From positions 806,001 through 870,000 of the forward strand of contig JAQQWL010000002.1 in the NCBI GenBank assembly GCA_038363925.1: 64,000 nucleotides of DNA. The letters are read 5' to 3'. The notes beneath the pieces are model-generated. The model searched no databases. It saw only the letters and a list, made by a program, of their open reading frames with translations, and had not been told where the DNA came from. A program made the translations under genes and the position numbers. Origin of the DNA: Apiospora phragmitis. Its lineage: Eukaryota > Ascomycota > Sordariomycetes > Amphisphaeriales > Apiosporaceae. Shown here one piece after another: positions 13,113 through 26,245 of this stretch (position 1 is the first letter of the stretch; the number at the start of each line of letters is the position of its first letter).

Positions 13113-14893
13113 ACGTGGTTTATTATTATTTTACTTATATTATTAAGTTAGCCACCTTTTTAATTTATAGAATTAAACTTCATTATATAAAAGTTTTATA
13201 ATTATAATATTAATTTAATTAAAAAAAGATAGTATTATTTTATAATTTAAGCGATATATATTAATCGAATTCTTAGTAATTAAAAAAGCGGGGCGAAAAT
13301 ATATAACGCTTCGGAATTTATTTTAATATAAATATTAATATTTATAATTTAAACTAAACTAGATTAAAAAGAAAACCTTTCGTAATTATATAATCGATTA
13401 ATATTTAGAAATGCTTTTAAATATAATTAATAAAAAAGAAATAATTAATTTTTTATAACGTTACGCGACGACGACCGCGTTAATAAGTACTAGGTTTAAC
13501 GTTTTATTAATTATAACCTAGACTTTAGAACTCGAAAAAACGGTTAATATAATTATTAAATAACTTTTTATGAAAAATATAAAAATTTTAAAAATTAATT
13601 ATAAATATAAAAGCTAAATATAATATTTTAAACGAAAATATATAAAACGTTAATAAAACTAGCTTTATAATAAGTATTATTAAATTAATATTTCTTATAA
13701 TACGCGCTAATCGGCGTAAAAAAACGAGATCGAGTTTACTTAATAATCGAGAATAACTAATAATTATTAAATATAATAATTTATAAAATTAATATATTCC
13801 GCTATTTTTGATCGTTTAAATTTAATATTATTTTATAATCTAATCTCGTAAATATAATTTATTAAACGACTAAGTAATTAAATTAATTTTTAGTAATTAA
13901 ACCGATAATAAATAAGTTTAAACTAAACTCGATATTTTAATAAGTATATTAAAGCCTAGATTAGCAGCTTTTATTACTTTTTAATTTTAAATAAATATAA
14001 AAGATATATGTCGGTTAAATTCGAAGAATATTATAAAACTAACGGTGTTATTACGCTTAATATACTTCTTTACTTTTTTTACCTATTTTAACCGTTAAGT
14101 ATAATACTTTTTTCGCCGTTAAAATATATTTATTTAAAAAAGAATTAAGCTATTTATTAAAGTATTAATAAATTATATTATAAACTTAAAGTTTTTATTC
14201 GCTTTTAAAGCCGCGTATTTTATAATATTTATAAAAAATAATATTAAACTTAAATATAACGTACTTAGTTTATTACTTTATTATTTAAATAAAATAATTA
14301 ATAAATTAAATATATACTTTTAAACGCTTATACTTAACTCGTCGCGTTTAAAGACGATTAATACCTATAACCTCTAAACGTTATTTAACCCTTAATAAAC
14401 GATTAAATTTCTTATTTTTATTAAAAAAGCTTTTTAATATTATAAATTAAATAATAAAAAGTATATATATAATTATATATAAAATAACTTTTATAAAAAA
14501 ATAAGTATATATTTTAAAAAAGGCTAATTTAGCCCTTTTAAAACGCCGGAGAGCTAAGAAGTCGCGAGTTTAGCTTAGAGGAGCCCTTACTATTAAGGAA
14601 TTTTAAGCGGCATAAGAGTATAAAGCAAAAGAGAAGCGTCTAGCGATTAATAGAGGCGAAAGTGATAGTTCGTTAACGAGGCGCGCAACGGGCGGCAGGC
14701 GCTGTGACATTTACGGTGAAATAGGTTATAATGCGCGAATAAATAAAAAGGATATAAAATTAAGTAGCGAATTAAATAAAGAGTAATTTTAATTAATTTA
14801 AAGCGTTATTATTAAAGATATTTATATAAAAGTATAAAAAAGTAATAAAAGTGAATAAAATAATAATATAAACGAAATAGTAATAAACCACGT
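13113..14893 (+). mobile_element. Fot1/pogo element A5, both ends present
   Basis: This 1,781-bp element starts ACGTGGTTTATTATTATT after TA and ends with the complementary repeat AGTAATAAACCACGT before TA. Its internal order matches A6: N-terminal HTH region, DDE block (near 13950-14060) and C-terminal tail (14310-14390). RIP has filled all frames with stops. It faces away from A4 across a 58-bp AT spacer, so the two 5' halves form a long inverted repeat. Confidence 0.75.
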
Positions 14894-14895
14894 TA

Positions 14896-16811
14896 TATAT
14901 ATATTAATTATTATATTTTTTATTATTATTTACGTTTATTTTATTATTTAATAATTAAGGCTTAATAAAATAAAATAAGCTATTATTTAATTATTAAATG
15001 AATAAGAATAAATTATTTTAATACTTTTTAAAAAAGCGAGCTCACTTATAAGCCGTATTATAGTAAATAAATAATAATACTTATAAAATATATATTTAAT
15101 TTATTTATAGTTATAATATAAAATAAAGTTTAAATAAAAATACTTTTTTATAGTAATATAATTAATTAAAATAATAATTAAATTAAATTATATTTCTTAA
15201 CCTTTTAAGTACTTTAATTAAACAATTAATTTAATTTATATATTAATAATAATAAATTTAAATATTAATTAATAATTTATTTTAAAAAGGTTTAATAGAT
15301 TAAATATAGTAAGGTATTAAGTAATAAAAAGTTTTAAGAATATTAATATATTACTTTAAAGCTTTTAAATTCTTTAAAAAAAACGAGGTTATAAAAAATA
15401 GTAACCCGACTTTTAATAAATATGAAGCCGAGTTTCTTAATATAATAATAAATTTATTTAATTAAAAAGTATTTAAGAAACGGTTTTTTAAAAAATAAAG
15501 AAATAGAATAGTTTTTAAATAAACGATATATTCGTTTTAAATTTTAAAAAACATAACGGTATTATTAATAAAGGTATAAAAAGAATATTTAAGTATTATA
15601 ATAAGTTAATTTATAAAGCGTTACGCTTATATAATATTATTTAATATTTTATAAAAGTAATAATAAATTATTCAAGAGCTTAATAATTAATTATTATAAA
15701 CTAGTTTTAAAAACGTTTATATATAAGAAATTAATAATAAAAAAAGTAATATAGTTATAAAGTATACTTATAAAAAGAGATAAAACTAGTTTAAGTAATT
15801 AAATAAAATAAATTAAAAAAAGGTTATTTAAAAAAATTAAAACTAACGATTTTAATTATATTTAATAGCGTAAGGTTTCTAAATATTAAGCGTTTATAAA
15901 GCTAGCGCGTATATATTAATATAATTAACTTTTTTTATTAAAAAAAAGCTCGCTTTTAAAATAATTTAAATTTAATACTTTATAAATAATATAAAAATAC
16001 CTTTAAATTTTCGTTAATTAACCGCTTAAATATAATATCTTAAGTTTTATAAATTTAATTATTTAATTTCTTTATATTTAATAACGATTATTTATAAAGA
16101 ATAATTTATATATAAGAATTTAATATTCTCCTTTTTTAATAATTTTTATAAAATTAAGAAATTATTATTATTATATGTATTACCGAATTAGTTATTTATA
16201 ATAGCTATTTTTTAAATTATGATAAAAATTTTAATTATTTTATAATATATTTAATTAAATTCTTTAATTTTAATAAGGTTATTTTCTTAAATTTAAACCT
16301 TAATACTACGTATTATTTATATCTTAATTTCTTTAATTATAAAGTAATTAAAGTTTTAATTAAAAAAACATTATTATAATCTTTTAATAATTAATTTATA
16401 TAAAAAGTATTATTTCTTTTTAAAACCTTTTATTTATTAATATACTTATTTTATATTATGATTTTAATTAATTCTTATATATATAAAATTTAATACTTAT
16501 TATTAACTTAATTAAAACGTATACTTATAATTTTTTATATAAGTACTTTATTTTTTATATTATACTTAAGCTTTTTTTAATAACGATTAATTTAAATATA
16601 TTTTAAGTTTTTAAACTCTTAAATAGCTTTTTAAGTAATATCTATATATACGTAAATAATTTTTATTTATTTTTAAGCTTCTTTAAAAATAGTTTTTAAA
16701 GATTAATAAACCTTATAATTATTATCTAGTATACGCGCTTTTTAATTATATTAAATAATAATAACGAATTCTTCTTTAATTTTAAAAAGTATTAATTTAT
16801 TAAAAAAGTTA
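14896..16811. other. AT-rich RIP desert
   Basis: About 1.9 kb of AT-rich sequence between two group-A pogo copies. I see no terminal repeats, no frame and no RNA gene. Confidence 0.55.
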
Positions 16812-16813
16812 TA

Positions 16814-18692
16814 ACGTGGTTTAATATTAAGTCGACTATATTATTTAAATTAAGTACTCTTTTTTTCAATTTATATAATAAAACTATAATATCGATTTAA
16901 AAAAAAGATCGTATTATTTTAATAATTTAAGCGACGCGAGAAAGTTCGAATCGAATTAATTAAAGAGCTACTATAAAAGTGTATAATGTCTCCCGACTTA
17001 TTTTAAGCGATCGACTTCGCCGTATCGAACCTCGACGCGAAATGCGATATTTATAATATAAATTAAATCTAATTAAAAAACAGGTGTTTCGTAATTATAT
17101 AATTAATTTAAATACCCGAGAAATACCTCTTAATATTAATATTATAAGAAATATATTCATTTCTTTTTAAAGTCGCGCGGCGGTGACCGCGTTAATAGAT
17201 ACTAGGTTAAATACTTTATCGACCGTAACTTAAACTTTAAAACTCGAATAAACCGTCGATACGATTATTAAAAGGCTTTTTATAAAAATATAAGTATTAT
17301 TTCCGGCTAGTTTATACTAATCGTAAATATTAAGACTAAATACGACATCTTAGATAAAGATATATAGATTTTTTACGAGACCGGCTTTATAATAGGTATA
17401 ATTAGGTTAATATTTATCGTAATACGCGCCGATTATTATAAAAAAGCAAAATCGGTCTAGCCTAGTAATCGGGAATAATTAGCGGCTATTAAATATATTA
17501 ATTCGTAAAGCTAACATATTTCTCCGTTCTTAATCGTTTAAAATTATATTACCTCGTAAACTAGTCTCGCGAATACGACCTATCGAGCGATTAAGTAATT
17601 AAACCGACTTCTAACGGCTGAACTAATAACGAGACGAGCTTAAACTAGATTCGGCACTTTAGTAAATATATTAAAGCGCGGACGAAAAGCCCTTATCGCC
17701 TCTTAATTTTAAACGGTTACGAAAGCTATATTTTAAACGAATTCGAGGAATATTATAAGAATAACGGCACTATTACGCTTAGTATACCTCTTTATTTTTT
17801 TTTTTACCTTCTTTAGCCTTTAAATATAGTATTTTATTCGTTATTAAAGCGTACTTATTTAGAAAAAATCGAATTATTTATTAAAACATTAATAAATTAT
17901 ATTATAAAGTTAAAGTTTTTTATCGCTTTTTAAAGCCGCGTATTTTATTATTTTTATAAGAAATAATATTAAATCTAAATTTAATCTACTTACTTTAATA
18001 TTTTATTATTTAAATAAAATAATTAATAAGTTAAATAATATAATTAATAAATTAAATAAAATAATTAATAAATTAAATAAAATAATTAATAAATTAAATA
18101 TTCGCTTTTAAACGTTTATATTTAATCCGTTACATTTAAAGACGATTAATACTTATAACTTCTAAACGTCGTTTAATTTTTAATAAATAATTAAAAATTT
18201 TATTTTACTTAAAAATAAAGGTGTAATTACTTATTAAAAAAGCTTATTAATATTAATTTTAAATATTATAAACTAAATAACGAAAAATATATATATAATA
18301 ATATATAAAATAACCTTTATATTAAATTAAATACGTACTTTATAAAAGGTTAATTTAATACTTTCTATACGCCGGAAAACTAAAAAATCGCGCGTCTAGC
18401 TTAAAAAAAGCTTTTATTATATAAGAATCCTAAAAGTTATAAAACGAGAAAATAAAAGGGAAGCGTTTAGTAATTAATAAATACGAAGCGAGGGGTTCGT
18501 TAATACGGAGGGCGACCGGTAGAGAGCGCTATAATATTTACGGCGAAATAAGTTATAATACGTAAACATATAAAAAAAATATAAAATTAAGTAATAAATT
18601 AAATAAAAAGTAATTTTAATTAATTTAAATTATAAGCTTATTTAAAAGTAATAAAATATAAGAAAAGTAACCGATTTAATAATAAACTATGT
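16814..18692 (+). mobile_element. Fot1/pogo element A6, best group-A copy
   Basis: This 1,879-bp element is flanked by TA, with inverted ends ACGTGGTTTAATATTAAGTC and the complement of ACATAGTTTATTATTAAATC. Read on the plus strand, the region 17640-17790 still gives F-x-K-Y-I-K-A-R-T-K followed by YRLLILNGYESY, the former catalytic LLILDGHxSH block of pogo/Fot1 DDE transposases. The tail segment has the typical KLDI/RLRT-type linker. A short 24-26 bp tandem duplication of the sequence around AAATAAAATAATTAATAAATT lies at about 18010-18105. Inactive: stops occur throughout. Confidence 0.8.
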
Positions 18693-18748
18693 TAAGCTTT
18701 TTATTTATTTATAATTAATTTATAAGTTTAAATAAATTAAAATAACTA

Positions 18749-20605
18749 ACGTACCTTATAAGCGAGCTGCGTATATAAACGAGCTGCGTACTTTTAATTA
18801 ATTTTCTTATAACTAACTTTATATTAACTTTTATTTTTAATAAATATAGAATTAAAAAATAAAAAAAAGGTTTTATTTAACGCTTTAAGCGTTTTAAAAT
18901 AACCCGAAATTAAGTGTACGAAAAGCTGTAGCGATATATTATATCCTAGAGTCGATGTTACGCAGCCGACGACGCGGAATTCGACCACGATCCGAAATCT
19001 CTACAAACTCTCGAAACCTTTATAGTTTTAAAAAGGAATTAATTATTCGATACATTATTAATCTATATACGCGATCGTTTCCTCCCCGGCTAAGTAGTAT
19101 AAAAGATATAGCGAATCGACTACTTAGCTTTTATAACACGGGACGCGTCGGCGTTAACTAGGCCTTTAACTTCGTACGACAACAACTAGACCTCCGGATA
19201 CGTTTTAACCGAAGAATCGATTATTAAAAAGTCTTTTATAAAGATCTTAACGCGTATCGCGCGTAATTTACTCTTATACGGAATATAATTAATAAATATA
19301 AAATATAAAAAGAGGATATATATAACTTTAACGAAACCGGGTTTTTTTATAAATTAAATCTTATTTAAAATAGTCGTAACCACCTCCGATCGATACGGAA
19401 AGACTAAAATAATATAATAAAAGAACCGGGAATAGGTTATAATTATTTAAAGCGTTAGATTAAACGGTTACGCTATCTCTTCGTATATTATTTTTACCGG
19501 GAAAACGTACCTCTTTTTTTAATATAAAAACAGCTTATTACCGAAAGATTAAGTGATCGTAATTATTAGAAATAACTAAATTACGAATAAAAGAGGCGAG
19601 AACTAAATTCGATACTTTAATTAATATATTAAGTCTCGTATAAAAGGTCGTTATCGCCTCTTAATCTTAAACGGCTACGAAAGTTATTACTCGATAACTT
19701 TTAAACTTTATTACGAAAAGAACTCGATTATTATACTTTATATATTTTCTTATTTATTATATAAACTCTAGCCTTTTAATATCGGCTGTTTTCGTACGTT
19801 AAAAAAGGCGTATAGAAAGAAATTAAAGGTTTTATACAGGCGTATAATACTTACATCTTTAAATAGGACTTCTTACCAGCGTTTTTAAAAGCGTTCTAGG
19901 CGGCTTTTACCGTTTCGAATATATAAAAAAGCTTTCGAAGGATAGGACTTATCCCGTATAATTTAGAATATATTATTTTATAGTTAAATATAAAGCTACG
20001 TATTTTAATACCTCCGGGGACGTTTTTTAGCCTATTTATCCTTTAAAAATTAAAAACTTTAAATAATTTAATTAAGGCTTAGTTTTAAACCGAATGCGTT
20101 CGAAACCGTATCGTATAATATTAAAATAATTCTTCGACGTTTATTTTAATTAGTTTTAATTAGATCGTAAAGGTTATAACGTAGATTATATACTAAGTTA
20201 CTTTTTTAAAAGGTGAGAACGCGATATTTCGAAAGGTATATAAGATGTTTAGCCGGCGCCGCCGTACGAAAAAGAAACGGCTATAAGATAGAGGATTATT
20301 TCGTATATAAGTTAAAAAAAATGTATAGTTTTAAAGGGACGTTAATAAATAGTTATAAAACGAATCGCGTCGGAGGAGTAGTTATACGAGGACGTTTAGG
20401 ACACGTTTATAGCGCTATAGAATTTGCGAAGAGCCCGGGCATAATACGCGTACTTATTAGAATAATATAGAAACCTTTAAAAATAATTATTATTAATATA
20501 TTTAATTAGTTTAAGCGTTATAATTAAGTTAATTTATAACTTATAAGGCTTAATAATAAAAAGTACGCAGCTTATTTATATACGTAGCTTACTTATAAGG
20601 TACGC
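18749..20605 (+). mobile_element. Fot1/pogo element C1
   Basis: This 1,857-bp element is flanked by TA and has long inverted ends (ACGTACCTTATAAGCGAGCT and a near-complement at 20560-20605). The frame at 18955-19161 keeps an N-terminal HTH/CENP-B-like block, LIIRYIINLYTRSFPPRLSS then IKDIANRLLSFYNTGRVG. This is the EEeaivryildLdsRGFPPRl type of pogo transposases. Farther on come KGRYRLLILNGYESYYS (DDE block) and, in the last 150 bp, RYRICEEPGHNTRTY, a decayed GHNARTC zinc-knuckle-like tail. The frame at 20213-20470 runs over this tail in a shifted reading. Stops and frameshifts make it inactive. Confidence 0.85.
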
Positions 20606-20607
20606 TA

Positions 20608-21921
20608 TTATATATTTATAAACGAGTTTATTAAAATAGTTTATATACGTTATAATAAAAAATAGCCCTTTTAAAAAGCCTTGTATTTTAAAGAGTTTTT
20701 AAAAAAGCATTTAATAATAATTAAATTAACCTTTAATATAATAATTAACGGTCTCTTTTAAAGTTAATTAATAATTAATATATTATATTATTACTATTAT
20801 TAGTTAAAAAGCTACTTTATAATTATAATATATTGTTATTTAATTTATAAATAATACTTTTAAACATTATTTAATTAACTTAAAGCGTTATATATTTATA
20901 AAATAATCTTATATAATTAATAATATTATTAATAAATATATTAATATTTAATATAACTTATCCTTAAAAATAAAAGCTCTTATTATATTAATATTACTTT
21001 ATATCGCTATCGTATTCCTTATTTTATTAATTCCTTATTATTTTCTTTTTTATTTACTATATTACTATACGTATTCCGTAGCTTAAATAGCTATAATTAA
21101 TAGATAGCAGGTTTAATAAAAGACGCGGTAACGTGTGCAGGGCCTGTGCGGTATGTTTAAGGCGATGAGGGCTAGTAAAAGGCTGAGGCTACAGCGGTGG
21201 AGGCTTGAGCCACAGCGGGTTAATACCGCGGCGAGCGCTAAAAGGAGCTACTAAAGCGCCGCACTAGTGCATTATAATAGTTAGTATAATATTAACGTTT
21301 ATATAAAGCTAAGGCCTTTAATTATAGAATAAATTAACTAATATAGCGTTTAACTTAATATTTATTTACGCGTTTATTATTATATAATATAATATATATA
21401 AAAATTTATTTAAAAGCATTTTTTAAATATTTAAATTAATTACATAATTACGAAGTATCTCTTTTTTAATTATATTTAATTTATATTAAAAATATTAAAT
21501 TTCGCGTTATATAGTTTAAATATTAATTTAATAATATAAAATAAAATAAAAAACGTTATATATTTTTATAATACCTTTTTTATTTAAAGTAATTTATAAA
21601 CTTAACTTAATAAATCTATTTATAAAATTTAAATTTATCTTATAATTATTTTAATACTTTTAAATAAAATATAGATTATTAAAAATATATTTAAAATAAA
21701 TAATAGAATCTTTTTAAAGAATAAATTAAATATAATATAATATAAAAATTATATTTATATTATATAATATATAATATATTATTATTTTTATAAAAAACTT
21801 AATTAAACTTGATTTTATAATAATTAATAACTTTAATTTATAATTTATATTATAACCTTTTAAATTATTTATAAAAATTTTATATATTATTATTTTATTT
21901 TATTAACTTTATATTAAAGCG
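20608..21921. other. AT-rich desert with one unmutated GC-rich patch
   Basis: About 1.3 kb between pogo elements. It is AT-rich like its surroundings except for about 160 bp at 21115-21275, which has near-normal GC content, intact CpA/TpG and runs such as GTGTGCAGGGCCTGTGCGG. I do not recognise that patch and it has no usable frame. Confidence 0.6.
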
Positions 21922-21923
21922 TA

Positions 21924-23340
21924 ACATAATCTATGGTTTAATTAAATACACGGTCTAATTAAACACTTTTTAAGACCTCGTATAATAAAATATAAATTTA
22001 TTTAATTATTACGCTTAAAATTAATTAAAACTACTTAGAATTATCTTCGTTAAACGCTTCTATATTATTCTAATAGGTACGAGTATTATACCCGGGCTCT
22101 CCGCAGATTTTATAGCGTTATAAACGTATCCTAAACGTCCTTATACGACCACTCTTTCGACGTAATTCGTTTTATAACTATTTATTAATATCTTTTTAAA
22201 ATTATAGGTCTTTTCTAGCTTATATATAAAGTAATCCTCTATTTTATAGCCGTTTTTTTTCGTACGGCGGCGCCGGCTAAGTATTTTATTTACCTCTCGT
22301 AATGCGGTTACTTCACCTTTTAAAAGAGCGAGCCGGTATATAACCTACGTTATACCTTTCGTTATGTAATTAAGTCTAGTAAAAATTAATATCGGGGAGT
22401 TATTTTAATATTACGCGATTCGATTTCTTATATATTTAGTTTAAAACTAAGCTTTAATTAAATTATTTAAAGTCTTTAATTCTTAAGGTATAAGTAGGCC
22501 GAAAAAGGTTGCCGGAGGCGTCGATATATGTAGTTTTATATTTAATTATAAAATAATATGTTTCGGATCGTACGGTATAAATCCTACCCTTTAGAAGCCT
22601 CCCTAGATATTTAAAACGGTAAAAATCGCTTAGAACGCTTTTAAAAACGTTAGTAAGAAGTCTTCCTTTAAAATATAAGTAATATACGCTCGTATAAAAC
22701 CTTTGATTTCTTTCTCATATAACCTTTTTAATATATAAAAATAATCGATATTAAGAGGTTAAAATTTATACGATAAATAAAAAAATATATATAGTATAAT
22801 AATCGAATTCTTTTATAATAAAGTTTAAAAGTTATCGAGTAATAGTTTTTATAGCCGTTAAAAACTAATAAATAATAAACACTTTTTATACGAGACTTTA
22901 TATACTTATTGAAGTATCGAATTTAATCCTTATTTTTTCGTTTATAGTTTAACCATTTTTAGTAACTGCGATTACTTAGTCCTTTAATAATAGGCTGTTT
23001 TTATACTAAAAAAAGAGGTGTGTTTTCTTGATAAATATAATATATAGAGGGATAGCGTAACCGTACGATCCGACGCTTTAAATAATTATAACCTATTCTT
23101 AGTTCTTTTATTAAATTACCCTAAGCTTCTTATATTAATCGGAGGTGGTTACGACTATTTCGAACGAGATTTAGCTTATAAAAAAGCCGGTTTCGTTAAA
23201 ATTATAGATATCCTCTTTTTAAATCCTATATTTATAAATTATATTCCGTACGAGTATAAATTACGCGCGATACGCGTCGAGATCTTTGTAGAGGACTTTG
23301 TAATAATTGATTCTTCGATTAAAACGCGTCCGGAGGTCTA
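21924..23340 (-). mobile_element. Fot1/pogo element B3, left part
   Basis: This is the 3' three-quarters of a minus-strand group-B element. The terminal repeat begins at 21924 (a RIP version of the ACGTACCCCACGG end) after TA. The internal sequence follows B2 almost base for base: C-terminal basic region 22080-22300, DDE block near 22850-22960, and on to 23340, where it stops within the sequence GGAGGTCTA. The remainder of the element continues at 35072. Confidence 0.85.
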
Positions 23341-24054
23341 TGTAACGAACGCTATCTAGGTTCGGAAAGAAACCTAGTAAGACGTACTAGGGTTTATGTT
23401 AGTAATATAAAAGAGTATCTAAACGTGCGATAGAGGTCCGCCTCTATCGATATAATATATAATAGCCGTAGGAACGAAGGTAATTAAAGTGCGTAAATTT
23501 AAAAGGATTTATAATAGTTTCTTTAAAGCTGTTTATTTTATTAATAAGTTAAAATTAATACTTAAATTAATTATTAAAATAAAGAGCGTTTATATAAAAT
23601 ATATAAAGAATGTTCGTCGTTATATATCTCGTCCCTCTTTTATTAATTTACGCTGGATTACGCTATATACCGCGATGCGTCGTCTCGGATTACTAGGAGC
23701 GTTATAATTTTATAGCTCCAGGATTATTAAGAGCGTCGTTATCCTATAGCTCTTTATTTTATCGGCACGTGACTCCGTTTTATTTATTTAATCTATATTA
23801 GCTATTTCTGCTCGTTTATTTCTATCTGTTCATCTTATACTATTTTCTAAGTGCTGCCCTAAGTTAGTTATATACGTTTATTATTATAATATTAATTATT
23901 ATAATTAATATAATAAATTCTTATTATTATAAATAAGGTTATAAGCGTCAATTAGCGGAGTTAATAATCGTTTATTAGTTCGTAAACGCTTCGGGTTATT
24001 TTAATTTTATCTTAAAGGTGGGTACTAGCCGTATCGTTAAGTTAGGTCGTAATA
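23341..24054 (-). repeat. 3' LTR of the outer gypsy element
   Basis: This 714-bp LTR starts TGTAACGAACGC (inner border, still unmutated) and ends GGTCGTAATA, the RIP form of a TG...CA terminus. It shares its R/U5-side half with the LTRs at 26246, 32999 and 34190. It contains a decayed version of the GGATCACTAGGAGCG repeats that are intact at 33313-33414. Confidence 0.85.
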
Positions 24055-24199
24055 TTATCCCTCCTCTTTTTATTACTTTATTTTTAAAGCGGTTAGTTAT
24101 TATAAGTACTCGTCGCGTGCCGTCGTATTAGGATTTTATAAGTTCCCTCTTTTGTTTTTTTTTAATAATATATATTTATTATAGTTTTAAGTCGTATTG

Positions 24200-24760
24200 A
24201 AAAGTTTTTTATTAAGGCTCGCGAGCGTCCTTTTTTTTATAGTTATATTCCTTTTAACGGTTATTTAGCCGATATATTTTACTCGTATTATTTTAAGAAT
24301 AAAAAGCTAAATTATTATATTTCGAATCGTTTTTTTTATTACGAGTAGTATATAAATCGCGGTCGTTTATATAACGGTTTTTTAATCACTTCGTCTTTAG
24401 AGAAGGTTTTAGAGTAATAACGAAAGTTAAATGCGGACGAAGAGGACACGAGCAAGAAGCTTTTATCGCTTTATTCTAAGCTAGCTAAGCTTTAGTCTTA
24501 GCTCGCCGAGGCGGTAGGTCGGTTATTGCGAATTCGAAAGATTCGTTAAAAAGTGAAAGAAAGGGGTGCCGACTTATTTAATCGTAGTATAAAGGAGTTA
24601 AATAAAGAGGATAATATCCTGCCTACGCTGGATAATTACGAGGGTTATTTAATTAATAACTTCTAGAACCTAGGCGTTTTTACTAATATAGACTAGTCTT
24701 CTTTAAGCCTGGCTAACTTCGAGGGCCTAGGTTTTTTAATACCTTTTATTATTGCTTAAA
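24200..24760 (+). pseudogene. Decayed antisense Cys-rich ORF of the outer gypsy
   Basis: On the plus strand, opposite to gag-pol and between the chromodomain end and the 3' LTR, a continuous frame with only a few stops can be read. Tyr codons at 24280, 24289, 24313, 24340, 24349 and 24370 sit where Cys is expected (TGY to TAY by RIP). The spacing is x2, x7, x8, x2, x6. A helical, Leu-heptad-like segment (LYSKLAKL...LAEAVGRLLRIR) and then an acidic end follow. The inner gypsy has the same arrangement at 27050-27600. The function is unknown. The cysteine reading is an inference from RIP chemistry; the present sequence shows tyrosines. Confidence 0.55.
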
Positions 24761-26245
24761 TTCCTAAAGTTTTTTCGTAACGTTCGCTAGGTGTTTTTTA
24801 GGTTTTTAAGTATTATTTTTTAATAGGTAACCCTTTTATTAAACGAGGTGTTAAAGGTTTTTTTTAGTTTTTTTTTATTAATAATTTTCTCGATTTCGTA
24901 TTTATATTAATTTATTACGACTTTTAGCTGTGTATTAATCGAGGTATTTTCAGCCGCTAGCTCGAATAGTGAGATATAGAATATTAGGTATATCCGTATT
25001 ATCTTAAGTAGCGATAATTAGTAATTAGTTTTTAAAATAATTTCCGCGATTTTAAATAGTCTGATTTTTTTAAAGTTTAATTTATCGCTTAGTCGCTTAG
25101 TTTTAATATTTCGTCGTAAGAGGTATACTTTTCTTCCCTCTTTTAAAATTAGTCCTTTTAACTTAGTTTAGTCGGCGTATCTCTTTATTCGTTATTAAAA
25201 GAAGATAAGGTTTTATTATAACGTAATTTAAAGTTCTTTTAATTTCTCGACTTATATAGTCGCGATTAATATTAATTCTTTTTCTACGATTTTTTTAATA
25301 ATTTCTAAGTTATACTCATAGTTTACTTAAAATAGTAATATACGTATAGTTTCGTTATCCGCGTTATTATAAGCGAATTAAATTATAAGTAATAATTATA
25401 CTTAATTATCCTATTCGTAATTAACGTAATAGCGTAAATATTATTTTAAGGTCTAGTTTATCCGTTTAGTTTATTTATTCGTCTAGGGGTGATAAGCCGT
25501 GGACAGTTTATACTTAATACCGAGTTATGCTATCAGTAATTTTTAAAATTTAGCGGTGAATAGTTTGTTTCTATTAGAGATAATCGTCTCGGGTAGCCCT
25601 TACTAGTTAACGATCGTTCGAAGGAACGTGTAGGCTAGGTCGCTAGTATCGCTAGACTCTTTATATAATAAAAAGTAGGTATATTTCGTGAGTTTATTTA
25701 TAATTACTAGGATACTATTATAACTGACCTTAATTAAGGGTTTTTTAATAAGGGCAGCTTAATTACGAAATTAAATACGATTATTTTTTATACTTTATCT
25801 AGCGGTAAGATTAATTATAGTTCTTTATATAGTTAGTTTCTAGCGGCCTTAGCTTTATTATAGAGGTCGTATTTATTAATTACTTTAGTTACGATTAGCT
25901 TAAGGTTTTCGTAGTTAAATTACCTAGTAATTCGTTTTTAAGTTTTAAACACTTCTTAGTATCTATATATAAGATGTTCGTAAAATTCCTTAATAAATTC
26001 TTTACGATACTGCTCGAGAATATAGATCTTGTTTTAATAAAAGGTAAGGTTATCTCGGTTTTTAAGGTGATCTTTAGTATAGTCGGCGGGGCCGAGGGTT
26101 TAGTTAAATTATTAAAACTTAGTAACTTAATTATTATTATATTAAACGTGATTTATAATATTTAATTATCGTAATAGTATAAGGTTATTATTTTAGTTGT
26201 AGGTTAAGATAGTTTACGTTTCGAGTAAGACTTTTTCTTAATAGT
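24760..26245 (-). pseudogene. Outer gypsy pol fragment: RNase H end, integrase, chromodomain
   Basis: The minus-strand reading gives the integrase core with NFVIKLPLLKKPLIK (first catalytic Asp now Asn), NKLTKYTYFLLYKESSDTSD and GLPETIISNRNKLFT (second catalytic Asp region). At 24780-24960 it gives a chromodomain-like end with KYEIEKIINKKK. Numerous TAG/TAA codons replace TGG and CAA/CAG. The fragment stops at 26245, where the inner gypsy begins. The small plus-strand frame at 25974-26165 is a shadow of this pol region. Confidence 0.75.
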
